Source: Maridesulfovibrio ferrireducens
Lineage (GTDB): Bacteria > Desulfobacterota > Desulfovibrionia > Desulfovibrionales > Desulfovibrionaceae
DNA length: 64,000 bases
Assembly: GCF_016342405.1 (NCBI RefSeq)
Contig: NZ_JAEINN010000007.1
Span: 1 to 64,000, forward strand
Reading direction: 5' to 3'
Shown in pieces: positions 54,433 to 63,491 of this stretch (its first letter is position 1; each line of letters opens with the position of its first letter). The notes below the pieces were generated by a model. The model was not told the DNA's origin. It did not search any database and worked only from the letters and a program-made list of their open reading frames with translations. Both the position numbers and the translations under genes were made by a program.

Positions 54433-55731
54433 CTAATTCTCAACTTCTCTGAGGTCTATAACTCTTTGAGCTTTACCTTCAGATTTAGGGATAGAATTGC
54501 GCTGAACTAGTTCTACTCTTGGTGTAACAAGAATTTCATCTCTCAGCTTGGCGGCAATACGTTTCTGTAATCCTTGCAATACTCTCATATCTTCAACAAA
54601 AAATTGATCTTTAATTTCAACTTTAACTTTAATCTGGTCAATAAACCCTTCTCTGAAGAGTTCAATGACATAGTTTTGTCCGACTTCAGGCATCGCCATA
54701 ACTATTTTTTCGATTTGCATGGGGTAAATATTAACACCCTTGATGATGAGCATGTCATCGGCGCGACCGACAATTCTGTCAATGCGTCGAGAGGTTCTAC
54801 CGCATTTGCACTGACCGGGAACGAAACGGGTCAAGTCTCTGGTTCTGTAGCGAATGATAGGCATGCCTTCGCGAGTAAGCGTTGTCATTACCAGTTCGCC
54901 GATTTCGCCTTCAGCAACATGTTCCCCGGTTTCAGGGTTAATAATTTCAGCGATATATGAGTCTTCCCACACGTGCATCCCTTTTTGTTCGGTACACTCG
55001 AAAGCAACACCCGGGCCGTTCATTTCAGAGAGGCCGTAAGAATTGTAAGCTTTAATGTGCAGGAGTTCTTCAATCTTTTGTCTGGTGTGTTCTGTGTGAG
55101 GCTCGGCTCCGATAAGAGCAATTTTCCACGGCATTTCTGCGGGATCGTATCCTTCTTCTCTAACTTTGCCGGCAAAATAGAGAGCAAAGGAGGGGATAAT
55201 ATGCAGGGCGGTAACATTAAAATCGCGGATAAGTTTAATCTGTCGTTTGGTGTTGCCTGCTCCTGCCGGAACGGTCAAACAACCAAGACGTTCAGAACCG
55301 TAATGAATTCCGAGACCACCGGTGAAAAGTCCATAACCTGACATATTTTGCAGAACGTCAGACCGTCTCACTCCAACTGCGTACATCGAGCGGGCCATAA
55401 GGTCAGCCCAGGTATCAAGGTCTTTTTGAGTATAAAAAACAGCAGTGGGCGTTCCGGTTGTTCCGGAGGAAGCATGAAGACGAACAAATTCATCAAGAGG
55501 TTTTGTAAGCAGTCCGTATGGATATTGAGAACGAAGGTCGTCTTTTGTGGTAAAAGGTAACCTTTTTATATCATCAACAGTTTTAATGATGGAGGAATCG
55601 ATGTTATTTTTTTTGAAAGATTCACGGTAATACGGAGATTTAGCGGCTTGCTCGATGGTTTTCCTTAGTCTTTCGGCTTGGAGTTTTTCCAATTCACTTC
55701 TATCGAGCACTTCCGCTTTATCGAAATACAT
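54433..55731 (-). CDS. paaK: Phenylacetate-CoA ligase-type AMP-forming enzyme
   Basis: 432 residues, normal for the short PaaK type. ATP-binding loop HASSGTTGTP (86-95), YGLSEMNGPG and YRTRDLTRF, and C-terminal lid (IIKGVNIYPMQIE). It activates an aryl acid with ATP and CoA. In anaerobes this group also acts on indoleacetate and other aryl acids, from amino-acid breakdown; no other phenylacetate gene is near. AGAAATAAA before ATG is a weak site. Confidence 0.88.
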   Translation of the reverse strand: MYFDKAEVLDRSELEKLQAERLRKTIEQAAKSPYYRESFKKNNIDSSIIKTVDDIKRLPFTTKDDLRSQYPYGLLTKPLDEFVRLHASSGTTGTPTAVFYTQKDLDTWADLMARSMYAVGVRRSDVLQNMSGYGLFTGGLGIHYGSERLGCLTVPAGAGNTKRQIKLIRDFNVTALHIIPSFALYFAGKVREEGYDPAEMPWKIALIGAEPHTEHTRQKIEELLHIKAYNSYGLSEMNGPGVAFECTEQKGMHVWEDSYIAEIINPETGEHVAEGEIGELVMTTLTREGMPIIRYRTRDLTRFVPGQCKCGRTSRRIDRIVGRADDMLIIKGVNIYPMQIEKIVMAMPEVGQNYVIELFREGFIDQIKVKVEIKDQFFVEDMRVLQGLQKRIAAKLRDEILVTPRVELVQRNSIPKSEGKAQRVIDLREVEN

Positions 55732-55787
55732 TTTATTTCTCCCGCTAATTGTTTTTCAGTGATTCTCGTCTTTTGTAATAGCTTCGA

Positions 55788-57092
55788 TTAATCATCGCCA
55801 TACTCAGACGGATAAGGCTCTGCAGCAAGGTTTTCGAAGGCTGTATAGTTGCCGAAAAAGGCTAACTCTACAATACCGGTAGGACCGTTACGTTGCTTAC
55901 CGATAATAACTTCGGCCTTGTTGTTAATAGGCTTGTCTTCTTTTTTGTTATAAAAATCTTCACGATAGAGGAATAGGATAATATCAGCATCCTGTTCAAT
56001 CGCACCTGATTCACGTAAGTCAGACATCATAGGTCTTTTGTCTGTACGTTCTTCAACTTTGCGGTTCAGCTGAGACAGTGCAAGAACTGGTATTTTCAAT
56101 TCTTTGGCTAACGCTTTTAATGATCGTGAAATATCAGAAATTTCTTGCTCACGTGAGTCAGTACGCGCACTGGAACGCATGAGCTGGAGGTAATCCACCA
56201 TTACCAGACCCAGATTGTGCTGTGATTTTAGCCTTCTGCATCTGGCTCTTAATTCCATAGTGGAAAGAGATGGAGTATCATCAATAAATATAGGTGCTTC
56301 TGTCAAGTCCTGAGCAGCTTCATAAAGCTTTGCCCAGTCCTCATCATCAAGTTGTCCTGTTCTGAGTCTGGAAAGATCTACTTTTCCATGGCAGGCAAGC
56401 ATCCTTGTCATAAGCTGCCCCATAGCCATTTCAAGGGAGAATACAGCTGTAGGGACTCCGCTGTGAAGAGCTGCGCGCATAGCGACGTTCAACGCAAAAG
56501 CGGTTTTACCCATACTTGGGCGTCCGGCAATAATGACAAGTTCAGAGTTTTGAAGTCCTGCCGTCATTTCATCAAATTTGGTGTATGTAGTCGGGATGCC
56601 GGTTACTAGAGATTTTTGTTCAACTCTAATTTCAAGTTCTTTGAAAACTTCTTTTATAAGCTCTTTACTGCTTTTAATGGTGGTAGTTTTTTTGGCGTCT
56701 GTAATTTCAAAGATTGCTTGTTCTGAATGATCAAGCAGTTCTTTAACGTTCTGTGCTTCAAAGCTATCGGTGATGATTGAAGCTGCAGCATCAATCAGGC
56801 TTCGCTGGATCTTTTTTTCAGCTACAATTTCGGCATGATGGAGTGCATTTGCCGCACTTATAACAGAATTAGCAAGGTCGGCCAGGTAAACAGGGCCACC
56901 GACAGTATCAATTTTACCGGTACTGGTAAGGTACTCGTTGACGGTGACAATATCTATAGGAGCGTTTTTGGCATACAGAGCTTCGAAAGCTTTGAAAATT
57001 TCATGATGGGAAGGAGAGTAAAAATCGTCAGAATGAACGATGTCAACGAGATCGTTGAATATAGAGTTGCTTAAAAAAACTCCGCCCAACAC
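55788..57092 (-). CDS. dnaB: Replicative DNA helicase DnaB (true start upstream, unusual)
   Basis: 434 residues from the first standard codon (GTG at 57092). N-terminal DnaB domain, linker, RecA-like C-terminal helicase with Walker A GRPSMGKT, DnaB motif EMAMGQLMTRML, VMVDYLQLM and KQRNGPTG. Reading further upstream in frame, 57093-57125 encode VPPHNLEAEQA, the conserved DnaB N-terminus, and the frame stays open to the stop at 57234-57236 inside rplI, but it contains no ATG, GTG or TTG. The real protein must therefore start at a non-standard codon, by frameshift, or at GTG and lack this conserved helix. Fourth gene after rpsF-rpsR-rplI. Confidence 0.9.
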   Translation of the reverse strand: MLGGVFLSNSIFNDLVDIVHSDDFYSPSHHEIFKAFEALYAKNAPIDIVTVNEYLTSTGKIDTVGGPVYLADLANSVISAANALHHAEIVAEKKIQRSLIDAAASIITDSFEAQNVKELLDHSEQAIFEITDAKKTTTIKSSKELIKEVFKELEIRVEQKSLVTGIPTTYTKFDEMTAGLQNSELVIIAGRPSMGKTAFALNVAMRAALHSGVPTAVFSLEMAMGQLMTRMLACHGKVDLSRLRTGQLDDEDWAKLYEAAQDLTEAPIFIDDTPSLSTMELRARCRRLKSQHNLGLVMVDYLQLMRSSARTDSREQEISDISRSLKALAKELKIPVLALSQLNRKVEERTDKRPMMSDLRESGAIEQDADIILFLYREDFYNKKEDKPINNKAEVIIGKQRNGPTGIVELAFFGNYTAFENLAAEPYPSEYGDD

Positions 57093-57138
57093 AGCCTGTT
57101 CTGCTTCCAGATTGTGAGGTGGTACTTTCCGTAAAAGA

Positions 57139-57170
57139 TCAGACGGAGCATCTGATGATGCTCCGTCTGA
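57139..57170 (-). terminator. Perfect hairpin between rplI and dnaB
   Basis: TCAGACGGAGCATC (57139-57152) and GATGCTCCGTCTGA (57157-57170), 14-bp stem with a four-base loop. On the minus strand TCTTTTA follows, so it can act as an intrinsic terminator or attenuator. It lies inside the possible in-frame extension of dnaB. Confidence 0.75.
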
Positions 57171-57189
57171 ATTGTAATTAGAGCCGGGC

Positions 57190-57684
57190 TTACGCCTCTT
57201 CTGCTTCTGATTCTGCAGTTTCTTCTTCTTCCATCATCTGACCGGGTTTAGCAACGGTCAGTTTAATTTCACCGCGAACTTCGGGGTGAAGTTTAACTTC
57301 GATAGTGAAAGTTCCCAGTGAACGAATAGGATCAGACAACAGAATTTTTCTGCGGTCGAGATCAAATCCCTGTTCAGCAAGAGCTTCAGCAACGTTTGCT
57401 GCGGTAACGGAACCGTAAAGTTTGTCACCTTCACCAACACGAACTTCGACTTTGACTTCGACTTCTGCAAGTCTGTCTCTAAGTCCTTCAGCCTGTGTAC
57501 GAAGATTATCAGCCTGTTCCTGAAGCTTTCTTTTTTCAAGCTCGAACTGCTTGAGATTAGCTGCAGAAGCTGGCATAGCAAAGCCCTGAGGAATCAAATA
57601 GTTGCGACCGTAACCGGCTTTAACTGAAACGATATCTCCAAGACGTCCAAGAGAGTCTATATCGGCACGTAAAATAAGTTTCAT
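57190..57684 (-). CDS. rplI: 50S ribosomal protein L9
   Basis: 164 residues. N-terminal RNA-binding domain (VKAGYGRNYLIPQGFA), long central helix (about 40-75) and C-terminal domain (KLYGSVTAANVAEAL). L9 binds 23S rRNA and helps keep reading frame. It is longer than E. coli L9 (149) by an acidic tail (EEEETAESEAEEA). The tail overlaps, in another frame, the open frame leading into dnaB. Third in rpsF-rpsR-rplI. Confidence 0.97.
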   Translation of the reverse strand: MKLILRADIDSLGRLGDIVSVKAGYGRNYLIPQGFAMPASAANLKQFELEKRKLQEQADNLRTQAEGLRDRLAEVEVKVEVRVGEGDKLYGSVTAANVAEALAEQGFDLDRRKILLSDPIRSLGTFTIEVKLHPEVRGEIKLTVAKPGQMMEEEETAESEAEEA

Positions 57685-57696
57685 ATCATCGTCCCC

Positions 57697-57957
57697 CTAG
57701 AAGCTCTTTTTCTTAACATCAGTGCTATGCACAGTTGTATAAAGCATGAGAGCCATCTGCCTGGAACGTTTGATTTCAGTAGTAAGGCGGCGCTGATGTT
57801 TTGCACAAGTACCAGTAATTCTGCGGGCAATAATTTTGCCGCGCTCGGTAACAAAGTCCTTAAGAATGTCAGGACGTTTATAATCGAGAGGAAGAGCTTT
57901 ATCTGCGCAGAAACGACAGAACTTCCTTTTTGGTGTGAATTTTTTCTTGAATGCCAT
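57697..57957 (-). CDS. rpsR: 30S ribosomal protein S18
   Basis: 86 residues. [14 protein letters not shown] and the C-terminal [20 protein letters not shown] are standard S18, including the zinc-type CxxC. It forms a pair with S6 on the 30S platform. It starts two bases after rpsF and twelve before rplI. Confidence 0.97.
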   Translation of the reverse strand: MAFKKKFTPKRKFCRFCADKALPLDYKRPDILKDFVTERGKIIARRITGTCAKHQRRLTTEIKRSRQMALMLYTTVHSTDVKKKSF

Positions 57958-57959
57958 GA

Positions 57960-58274
57960 TTATGCTTCCTCCTGTACCAATGCTTTATCTTCAAGTTTAA
58001 CTGTAACAAACTTGAAAATTCCGTCAGTGATACGAATATTGCGTTCGAGTTCTGCAACCAATGGTGCTGGCGCATTGAAAACTACACGAACGTAGTACCC
58101 ACGGGACTGATTCTGGACAGGGTAAGCCAACTGGCGAGATCCCCAATCGTCTACTTCTTCTAGCTTGCCGCCTTCACGTTCGATGATGGCAACAACTCCT
58201 TCAACGATGTCCTTGCGGCTGTCGCTCGCAAGCTCGGGGCTTAAAAGCAAGAGTGCTTCGTACTTTCTGAGCAT
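57960..58274 (-). CDS. rpsF: 30S ribosomal protein S6
   Basis: 104 residues. Starts [13 protein letters not shown] and has [20 protein letters not shown], the S6 ferredoxin-like fold. No long acidic tail such as E. coli has. Strong AAGGAGG before the ATG. First gene of rpsF-rpsR-rplI-dnaB; a sigma-70-like promoter is at 58338-58366. Confidence 0.97.
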   Translation of the reverse strand: MLRKYEALLLLSPELASDSRKDIVEGVVAIIEREGGKLEEVDDWGSRQLAYPVQNQSRGYYVRVVFNAPAPLVAELERNIRITDGIFKFVTVKLEDKALVQEEA

Positions 58275-58337
58275 TAAAAAAACCTCCTTATGGTCTATGG
58301 CCCTTTCCTTAATATTAGGGCAAGGCGAAAGAAAGGA

Positions 58338-58366
58338 TGACTAGTCCCTTTCTGAGCTTCTGTCAA
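58338..58366 (-). promoter_or_regulatory. Probable promoter of the rpsF operon
   Basis: Minus strand TTGACA (58366-58361), 17-base spacer, TAGTCA (58343-58338), about 65 bases before the rpsF start. The -35 is exact; the -10 is weak. The leader has room for autoregulation by S6/S18, but I see no recognised leader motif. Confidence 0.45.
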
Positions 58367-58395
58367 GTTTTGAGCATTTATAATAAAATATAAAA

Positions 58396-58420
58396 CTGGA
58401 AACGATACTACCGATTCCAG
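58396..58420 (-). terminator. Terminator after fabI
   Basis: CTGGAA (58396-58401) pairs with TTCCAG (58415-58420), extended by CG pairs inside; on the minus strand TTTTATATTTT follows. Confidence 0.55.
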
Positions 58421-58449
58421 CTTTATATTTACATTTTGTTTTAAAAAAA

Positions 58450-59214
58450 TTAAATTCCCATGATGTTATAGCCGCAGTCAACGAAGAGAACTTCGCCTGT
58501 AACTCCGCTGGATAAATCAGAGGCTAAATATGTTGCTGTTTTTCCAACTTCTTCGGTAGTTACATTCTTATGAAGAGGAGCACGTTCCTCGATATGAGAA
58601 AAAATACTCTTGAAGCCGGAAATACCGGAGGAAGCCAATGTTTTAATTGGTCCGGCGCTTAAAGCATTTACTCTGACCCCTTTGTGTCCCATATCGCATG
58701 CAAGGTAGCGAACGCTGGCTTCAAGAGCTGCTTTTGCTACACCCATTACGTTATAGTTGGTAATGACTTTAGAAGAACCGAGGTAAGTCATAGCCATAAC
58801 AGATGAACCGGGATTCATGATGGGTTCAAAGGCGTTACATAGCGTGACAAGTGAGTATGCTGAAACGTCAAGCGCAAGGTGAAAACCGTCACGTGATGTT
58901 TCGATGTAACGTTTTTTCAAGTCATCGCGATTTGCAAAAGCAACAGAGTGGACTAGGATATCAACGTCTCCCCACTGTTCTTTTACAAATTCAGCTGATT
59001 TAGCTACGTCATCATCATTGCTAACATCACAAGGGAATATAAATTCTCCGCCAAGTTCTTCACTGATAGGCTCAACGCGTTTTTTTATCGCATCATTAAC
59101 ATAACTGAAAGCAAGTTTTGCACCTTGCTTTTTGAATTGTTCAGCAATTCCATAGGCAATACTTTTTTCATTTGCCACGCCGAAAATAAGAGCTTTTTTT
59201 CCTTCCAGCAGCAT
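58450..59214 (-). CDS. fabI: Enoyl-[acyl-carrier-protein] reductase (NADH), FabI
   Basis: 254 residues. Rossmann start KALIFGVANEKSIAYGIA; catalytic Tyr154 and Lys161 in YNVMGVAKAALEAS (Y-x6-K spacing of FabI, not the x3 of common SDR). It reduces enoyl-ACP in the last step of each fatty-acid elongation round and is the triclosan target. GGAG precedes the ATG. Stands 143 bases after purC, from which it is separated by a hairpin. Confidence 0.96.
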   Translation of the reverse strand: MLLEGKKALIFGVANEKSIAYGIAEQFKKQGAKLAFSYVNDAIKKRVEPISEELGGEFIFPCDVSNDDDVAKSAEFVKEQWGDVDILVHSVAFANRDDLKKRYIETSRDGFHLALDVSAYSLVTLCNAFEPIMNPGSSVMAMTYLGSSKVITNYNVMGVAKAALEASVRYLACDMGHKGVRVNALSAGPIKTLASSGISGFKSIFSHIEERAPLHKNVTTEEVGKTATYLASDLSSGVTGEVLFVDCGYNIMGI

Positions 59215-59269
59215 TAATTACTCCTTGTAGATAAAAGATATAAATCTGCAGACAGGGCAGTAAAACCAA

Positions 59270-59306
59270 TGACGTAATCGGGAATAAAGTGTTTATTCCT
59301 ACGTCA
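59270..59306 (-). terminator. Hairpin between purC and fabI
   Basis: TGACGTA (59270-59276) plus GGAATAAA (59281-59288) pair with TTTATTCC (59292-59299) plus TACGTCA (59300-59306), with a four-base bulge. On the minus strand TTGGTTTTA follows; a probable weak terminator of purC. Confidence 0.45.
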
Positions 59307-59357
59307 GTTTTGATAGTTGTTAAGCTTCTGTCGAATTAAATTATTAATTATAAGTTT

Positions 59358-60260
59358 TTAAGCATCAAGTTCAGAACTGGTCAAGAGCTTAAACGCTTCA
59401 AGATACTTTTCGCGTGTTTTTGACGCAATATTTTCCGGAATTTCAGGAGCAGGAGGCTGCTTATTGAAATTGATATCTGTCAGCCAGTCACGCAGGAACT
59501 GTTTATCGAAGCTCGGCTGAGACTGTCCAGCTTTATAACCTTCAACGGGCCAAAATCTTGAAGAATCAGGAGTAAGAACTTCATCAATTATAATGAGTTC
59601 GTCACCTATAAGACCGAATTCAAATTTTGTATCAGCTATGATTATGCCGCGTTTCCGAGCATAATCTCTAGCACGGTGATAGATTGACAGAGTTACATCT
59701 TGAACTTTTTCAAGCAAATCGCTGCCGAGCATTTCCATTGCTTTATCAACTGTGATGTTTTCATCATGTTCACCTAAGTCTGCTTTTGTAGACGGAGTGA
59801 ACAGTGGATGTTCAAGCATATCTGATTCTTTGAGTCCTTCAGGAAGAGCATGGCCGGACACTTTTCCAGTGGCGAGATAATCTTTCCATCCGGAACCTGT
59901 GATGTAGCCGCGAACAATACATTCAATCGGAAGTGGTTTAGCTCTTTTTACTAAAACACTTCGTCCTTGAAGTTGATCTTTGTATTTATGCAGAACTTCA
60001 GGATAGTTATCAACATTTGAAGCAATAAGGTGATTAGGAATAATATCCTTGCACATTTCCATCCAGAATAAAGTAATCTGGTTTAGGATTTTACCCTTAT
60101 CTTCAATGGGGTTAGGCATAATTACGTCATATGCGGATATTCTGTCGGTCGTAATGATCAGCAGAGTTTCAGCATCAACTTCATAAATATCACGTACTTT
60201 CCCTCTGGAGAGAAGTTTCAGTTCTTTGATATCTGTTTCAATGAGATGGTTTTTAGACAT
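59358..60260 (-). CDS. purC: SAICAR synthase
   Basis: 300 residues, the longer (yeast-like) form. [11 protein letters not shown] at the N-terminus, [28 protein letters not shown] and [12 protein letters not shown] are the PurC motifs. It adds aspartate to CAIR in purine synthesis. Starts 12 bases after hisD, so the two are one transcript, which is a purine/histidine link in an operon. Confidence 0.96.
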   Translation of the reverse strand: MSKNHLIETDIKELKLLSRGKVRDIYEVDAETLLIITTDRISAYDVIMPNPIEDKGKILNQITLFWMEMCKDIIPNHLIASNVDNYPEVLHKYKDQLQGRSVLVKRAKPLPIECIVRGYITGSGWKDYLATGKVSGHALPEGLKESDMLEHPLFTPSTKADLGEHDENITVDKAMEMLGSDLLEKVQDVTLSIYHRARDYARKRGIIIADTKFEFGLIGDELIIIDEVLTPDSSRFWPVEGYKAGQSQPSFDKQFLRDWLTDINFNKQPPAPEIPENIASKTREKYLEAFKLLTSSELDA

Positions 60261-60272
60261 TTGAGTTACCTC

Positions 60273-61577
60273 TTATTTGTAGCGAGATTCAATGGAACGG
60301 GCATGAGCTTCAAGCCCTTCAAGTCTAGCCAATCTGGCAATTTTTGCGCCGTGTCTGGAAATATAATTCTGATCGGTATAAATCAGACTGGATTTTTTAC
60401 AAAAAGTTTCAACGGAAAGAGCAGATGAAAATCTGGCTGTACCAACTGTGGGTAATACATGATTTGGTCCGGCAAAGTAATCACCAATAGGTTCAGGGGT
60501 GTGATGTCCCATGAAAATTGCACCGGCATGTTTAATGAGTCCTATTGCACCCCAAGGATCTTCAAATGCCAGTTCAAGATGTTCAGGAGCCATGTTATTT
60601 ACGAAATTTATTCCGGTATTTCTGTCCGGAACTTCAACGATAGCTCCCCATGAATTAAGTGATTGAAGAGCTATTTCGCCTCTAGGCAGTTTTTTTGCCT
60701 GTGTTCTTAGTTCTTCTTTAACTTTACTACCTAGGTTTTTATCCCATGTTATCAAAATAGATGCGGCTAGAGGATCATGTTCTGCCTGAGAAAGCATATC
60801 CGCGGCAATCCAAACAGGATCAGCTGTGTCATCGGCAAGTATTGCGATTTCACTTGGTCCGGCGATCATGTCGATTCCAACTTCTCCGACGAGCTGTCCT
60901 TTGGCTGTTGCAACAAAAATATTGCCCGGTCCGGCAATCACGTCGCAAGGCTTAATGGTTTGTGTTCCATATGCAAGAGCGCCGATGGCCCATGCTGACC
61001 CACTTGCGTAAATTTCGTTTATTCCGAGTTCTTGAGCTGTAGCCAGAATGTATGGATTCAGTGTTCCGTCTTTTCTCGGAGGAGAAATAACCGCTATCTG
61101 TTTAACTCCGGCAACCTGTGCAGGAACTGCATTCATAATCATGCTGGAGATAAGGGGTGTTTCACCGCCTTGACCACCGGGAACGTATAAACCTACCCGG
61201 TCTACAGGCCTTACCAACTGACCGAGAATTGTTCCGTCTTTGTCAGTTGTCCACCATGACTGTTGGACTTGTCTGCGATGGAAATTTTTTACATTGCGGA
61301 TTGATTCTTCAATTATCTCGAGATCTTCACTTTTTACTTCTGTATATGCAACGCTTCGATTGTCTTCAGAAACTTTGAGCATATCCTGATTGAATCCGGG
61401 ACAGTCGAATTTTTGAGTATATTTAATTAAAGCCTGATCGCCTTCTGATTTAACAGCTTCAAGTATTTCTCTGACGATTCCGTCTACTTTTTGATCAGGG
61501 TTTTTGCGTAAGTCCAGCCATTTTTTAACTTCAGGCCACGAGTCTTGGCCTGAGTATTCTATGTCCTTGCAAGGCAT
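60273..61577 (-). CDS. hisD: Histidinol dehydrogenase
   Basis: 434 residues. NAD-binding VDRVGLYVPGGQGGETP, GPSEIAILADD and zinc-site MLSQAEHDPLA, C-terminal HxxE-type ligands near residues 325-420. It oxidises histidinol to histidine in two steps. It sits at the head of hisD-purC and has no other his gene nearby. Confidence 0.96.
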   Translation of the reverse strand: MPCKDIEYSGQDSWPEVKKWLDLRKNPDQKVDGIVREILEAVKSEGDQALIKYTQKFDCPGFNQDMLKVSEDNRSVAYTEVKSEDLEIIEESIRNVKNFHRRQVQQSWWTTDKDGTILGQLVRPVDRVGLYVPGGQGGETPLISSMIMNAVPAQVAGVKQIAVISPPRKDGTLNPYILATAQELGINEIYASGSAWAIGALAYGTQTIKPCDVIAGPGNIFVATAKGQLVGEVGIDMIAGPSEIAILADDTADPVWIAADMLSQAEHDPLAASILITWDKNLGSKVKEELRTQAKKLPRGEIALQSLNSWGAIVEVPDRNTGINFVNNMAPEHLELAFEDPWGAIGLIKHAGAIFMGHHTPEPIGDYFAGPNHVLPTVGTARFSSALSVETFCKKSSLIYTDQNYISRHGAKIARLARLEGLEAHARSIESRYK

Positions 61578-61708
61578 TGAAATATCCTTAACTTGAAGAG
61601 TGTGAATAGGTGTTTGTTTTTACCGAAAAGTACTAATTCTGATGTAATTATTCATTATCTTAATGCGATTCAAAAGTCGAGCATAATAGAATGGCGAGTA
61701 TATAACAA

Positions 61709-61740
61709 TAAAAAAGGGCCGGAAGATAACTTCCGGCCCC
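61709..61740 (-). terminator. Terminator after the porin gene
   Basis: GGGCCGGAAG (61716-61725) pairs with CTTCCGGCCC (61730-61739), loop ATAA. On the minus strand it is followed by five or more T (61715-61711). Strong, as expected for a highly expressed gene. Confidence 0.92.
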
Positions 61741-61778
61741 GGTGTCAGGACTAATTGTTGGAAAGGGTCTAAGAATTC

Positions 61779-63188
61779 TTAGAATTCGTAAACAAGGCCA
61801 ACTGCGAACTTAAGTGCTGGATCATCTTTACCTGCACGAGCTACGCCGTCTGTGCCTTTGTAATTTTCCCATGTTCCTTTATCAAGGTTCATGTCGATGT
61901 AACCGAATTCAACGATAGCAGCCAGTTCGTCGTAGATCTGGTAGTTAGTGTTGAAGTCAATTTCGAAAGCACTATCTTTTGTTGTCAAGAAGCGACCGTC
62001 AGCTGCAATGCTAGTCAGTCCAGCTGCGCCAGCATTTTTGATGAGGTCCTTGTCGTTAGTACCTTTGATGTACAAGAAGTGAACGTCATGAGTCAGTTTG
62101 TCGAGGAAAGAGATTCCTTCGAAAGAAAGACCTGCTGTCCAGAAACCCTGCTGCTGAGCATTGTCAAGGTCAGAGGAAAACAAAGCAGATCCACCGAAGT
62201 AGTAAGTACCGAAAGCGAAGTCATTTTCAATTGTTGGAAGACGTTCGGAACCGTTATCAGTTTTGTCATCTTCACCAGTGGTGTAAGCGAAAACAAACTT
62301 AGGTTTTACGAAGTCAAATCCTGTGTAAGCAAGAGACATGTCTGCACCAAAACCGGAACGGTCATTGGCTTTGATGTCGCCATCAACGCTACCATAAACA
62401 AGGTCAGCCTTGAATACGATAGGATCAAACATGGTAAGAGCGAAAGAAGTACCAGCCCACCATGCAGTTATGTTTTTAGTAAAAGCAGTTACCACAGGAG
62501 CGGTAAGACCAGCTCCAGCATCATTACCAATAGCAGCATTTCTACCTAGAAGGCCATATGCGAAATATGGAGTAGCTTCAAGGCCATCAATGGTGATTGG
62601 AAGAGCTGCGTAGAATACATCAAACTCGTCCTGCCAGTTGCTTGCTGTTGTAGGGGTCACAGCTGCGTCAATATCATTGTTGTCTCTGTAGCGAAGGAAT
62701 GCTGCTGCTATACCAATCTGGTCTGTGATAGGAGACTGGATGATGATCTGATCGCCGTCAGTACCAGCAAGAACCATATTACCTGCTGCTGCGCCAGGTA
62801 GGTCAAGATTTGTTCTACCAGCTGTTACGAGTACTTCTGTTTCTGGAAAACGGTACTGAAGAAAAGCACGTTTTACAGAAAGTTCATTACCACCTAAAGT
62901 GGAACCACTGTTAGCACCATTTGTACCAAAGCGAGTTTTGTACTGTAAGTACAATTCACCCATCAAGTTTTCGTTTGCAATGAAACGGAACTGTGTACGA
63001 GCACGGAAGTAGAAGTTTAAGTCATCTTCCTGATCACCATTATGTTTAGCAGAGAGGAAATCACTGTTATCCATAATATTAGCCTGAACCTGGATTTTAC
63101 CTTTAGCTTCCAGGTCTACCGCAGAAGCGGTACCAGCCATTCCGAGCACCAAAGTGGCGAGGATGGCGAGAGTTACCAAACGTTTCAT
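61779..63188 (-). CDS. Outer membrane homotrimeric porin
   Basis: 469 residues with a signal peptide (1-23, MAGTASAVDLE). The mature protein starts EAKGKIQVQANIMDNSDF, typical of Desulfovibrio major porins, with many alternating strands and a C-terminal aromatic (VGLVYEF). It should form a general diffusion pore. AAGGAAT precedes the ATG, and the gene is alone with a strong terminator, which suggests high expression. Confidence 0.9.
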   Translation of the reverse strand: MKRLVTLAILATLVLGMAGTASAVDLEAKGKIQVQANIMDNSDFLSAKHNGDQEDDLNFYFRARTQFRFIANENLMGELYLQYKTRFGTNGANSGSTLGGNELSVKRAFLQYRFPETEVLVTAGRTNLDLPGAAAGNMVLAGTDGDQIIIQSPITDQIGIAAAFLRYRDNNDIDAAVTPTTASNWQDEFDVFYAALPITIDGLEATPYFAYGLLGRNAAIGNDAGAGLTAPVVTAFTKNITAWWAGTSFALTMFDPIVFKADLVYGSVDGDIKANDRSGFGADMSLAYTGFDFVKPKFVFAYTTGEDDKTDNGSERLPTIENDFAFGTYYFGGSALFSSDLDNAQQQGFWTAGLSFEGISFLDKLTHDVHFLYIKGTNDKDLIKNAGAAGLTSIAADGRFLTTKDSAFEIDFNTNYQIYDELAAIVEFGYIDMNLDKGTWENYKGTDGVARAGKDDPALKFAVGLVYEF

Positions 63189-63491
63189 AATTGTATTCCT
63201 TCTTTTGCTGAATGAATGAAGTTAATGCACAATTGCCTGACACCTACCTTCAGGAACAGTTCTATCGCTTCACAAAACTAATGGCAAGACTAAAATTACA
63301 TTTTTTTGACTAAAGTTAAAATTTTTTTACCGTACAAAATTTTATACTATTTAAAGCTCTGCAAAAAATAGAAAATTTCTAGACATTTAATATAGAGCTG
63401 TTAGTCCTTTATTGACAAGGGTCTTGGCTGTGGATAGTTCTGAATAAGGGTTTTAAGAGGAAGTATAAAAAATTATACAGGGCTGGTGAAT
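63189..63491. other. Divergent promoter region, porin / uvrC
   Basis: About 300 AT-rich bases. For the porin (minus strand) a weak TTGCCA/TAGAAC pair lies near 63250-63285. For uvrC, see the promoter at 63412. A small hairpin GTATAA/TTATAC is near 63463-63478. No gene seen. Confidence 0.45.
63412..63440 (+). promoter_or_regulatory. Candidate uvrC promoter
   Basis: TTGACA (63412-63417), 17-base spacer, TAGTTC (63435-63440), 51 bases before the uvrC ATG. The -35 is exact; the -10 is weak. Confidence 0.4.

Noticed and set aside
53948-54436. Plus-strand open frame opposite DUF456
   Set aside because: Antisense of a conserved membrane protein; Pro/Ala-rich shadow.
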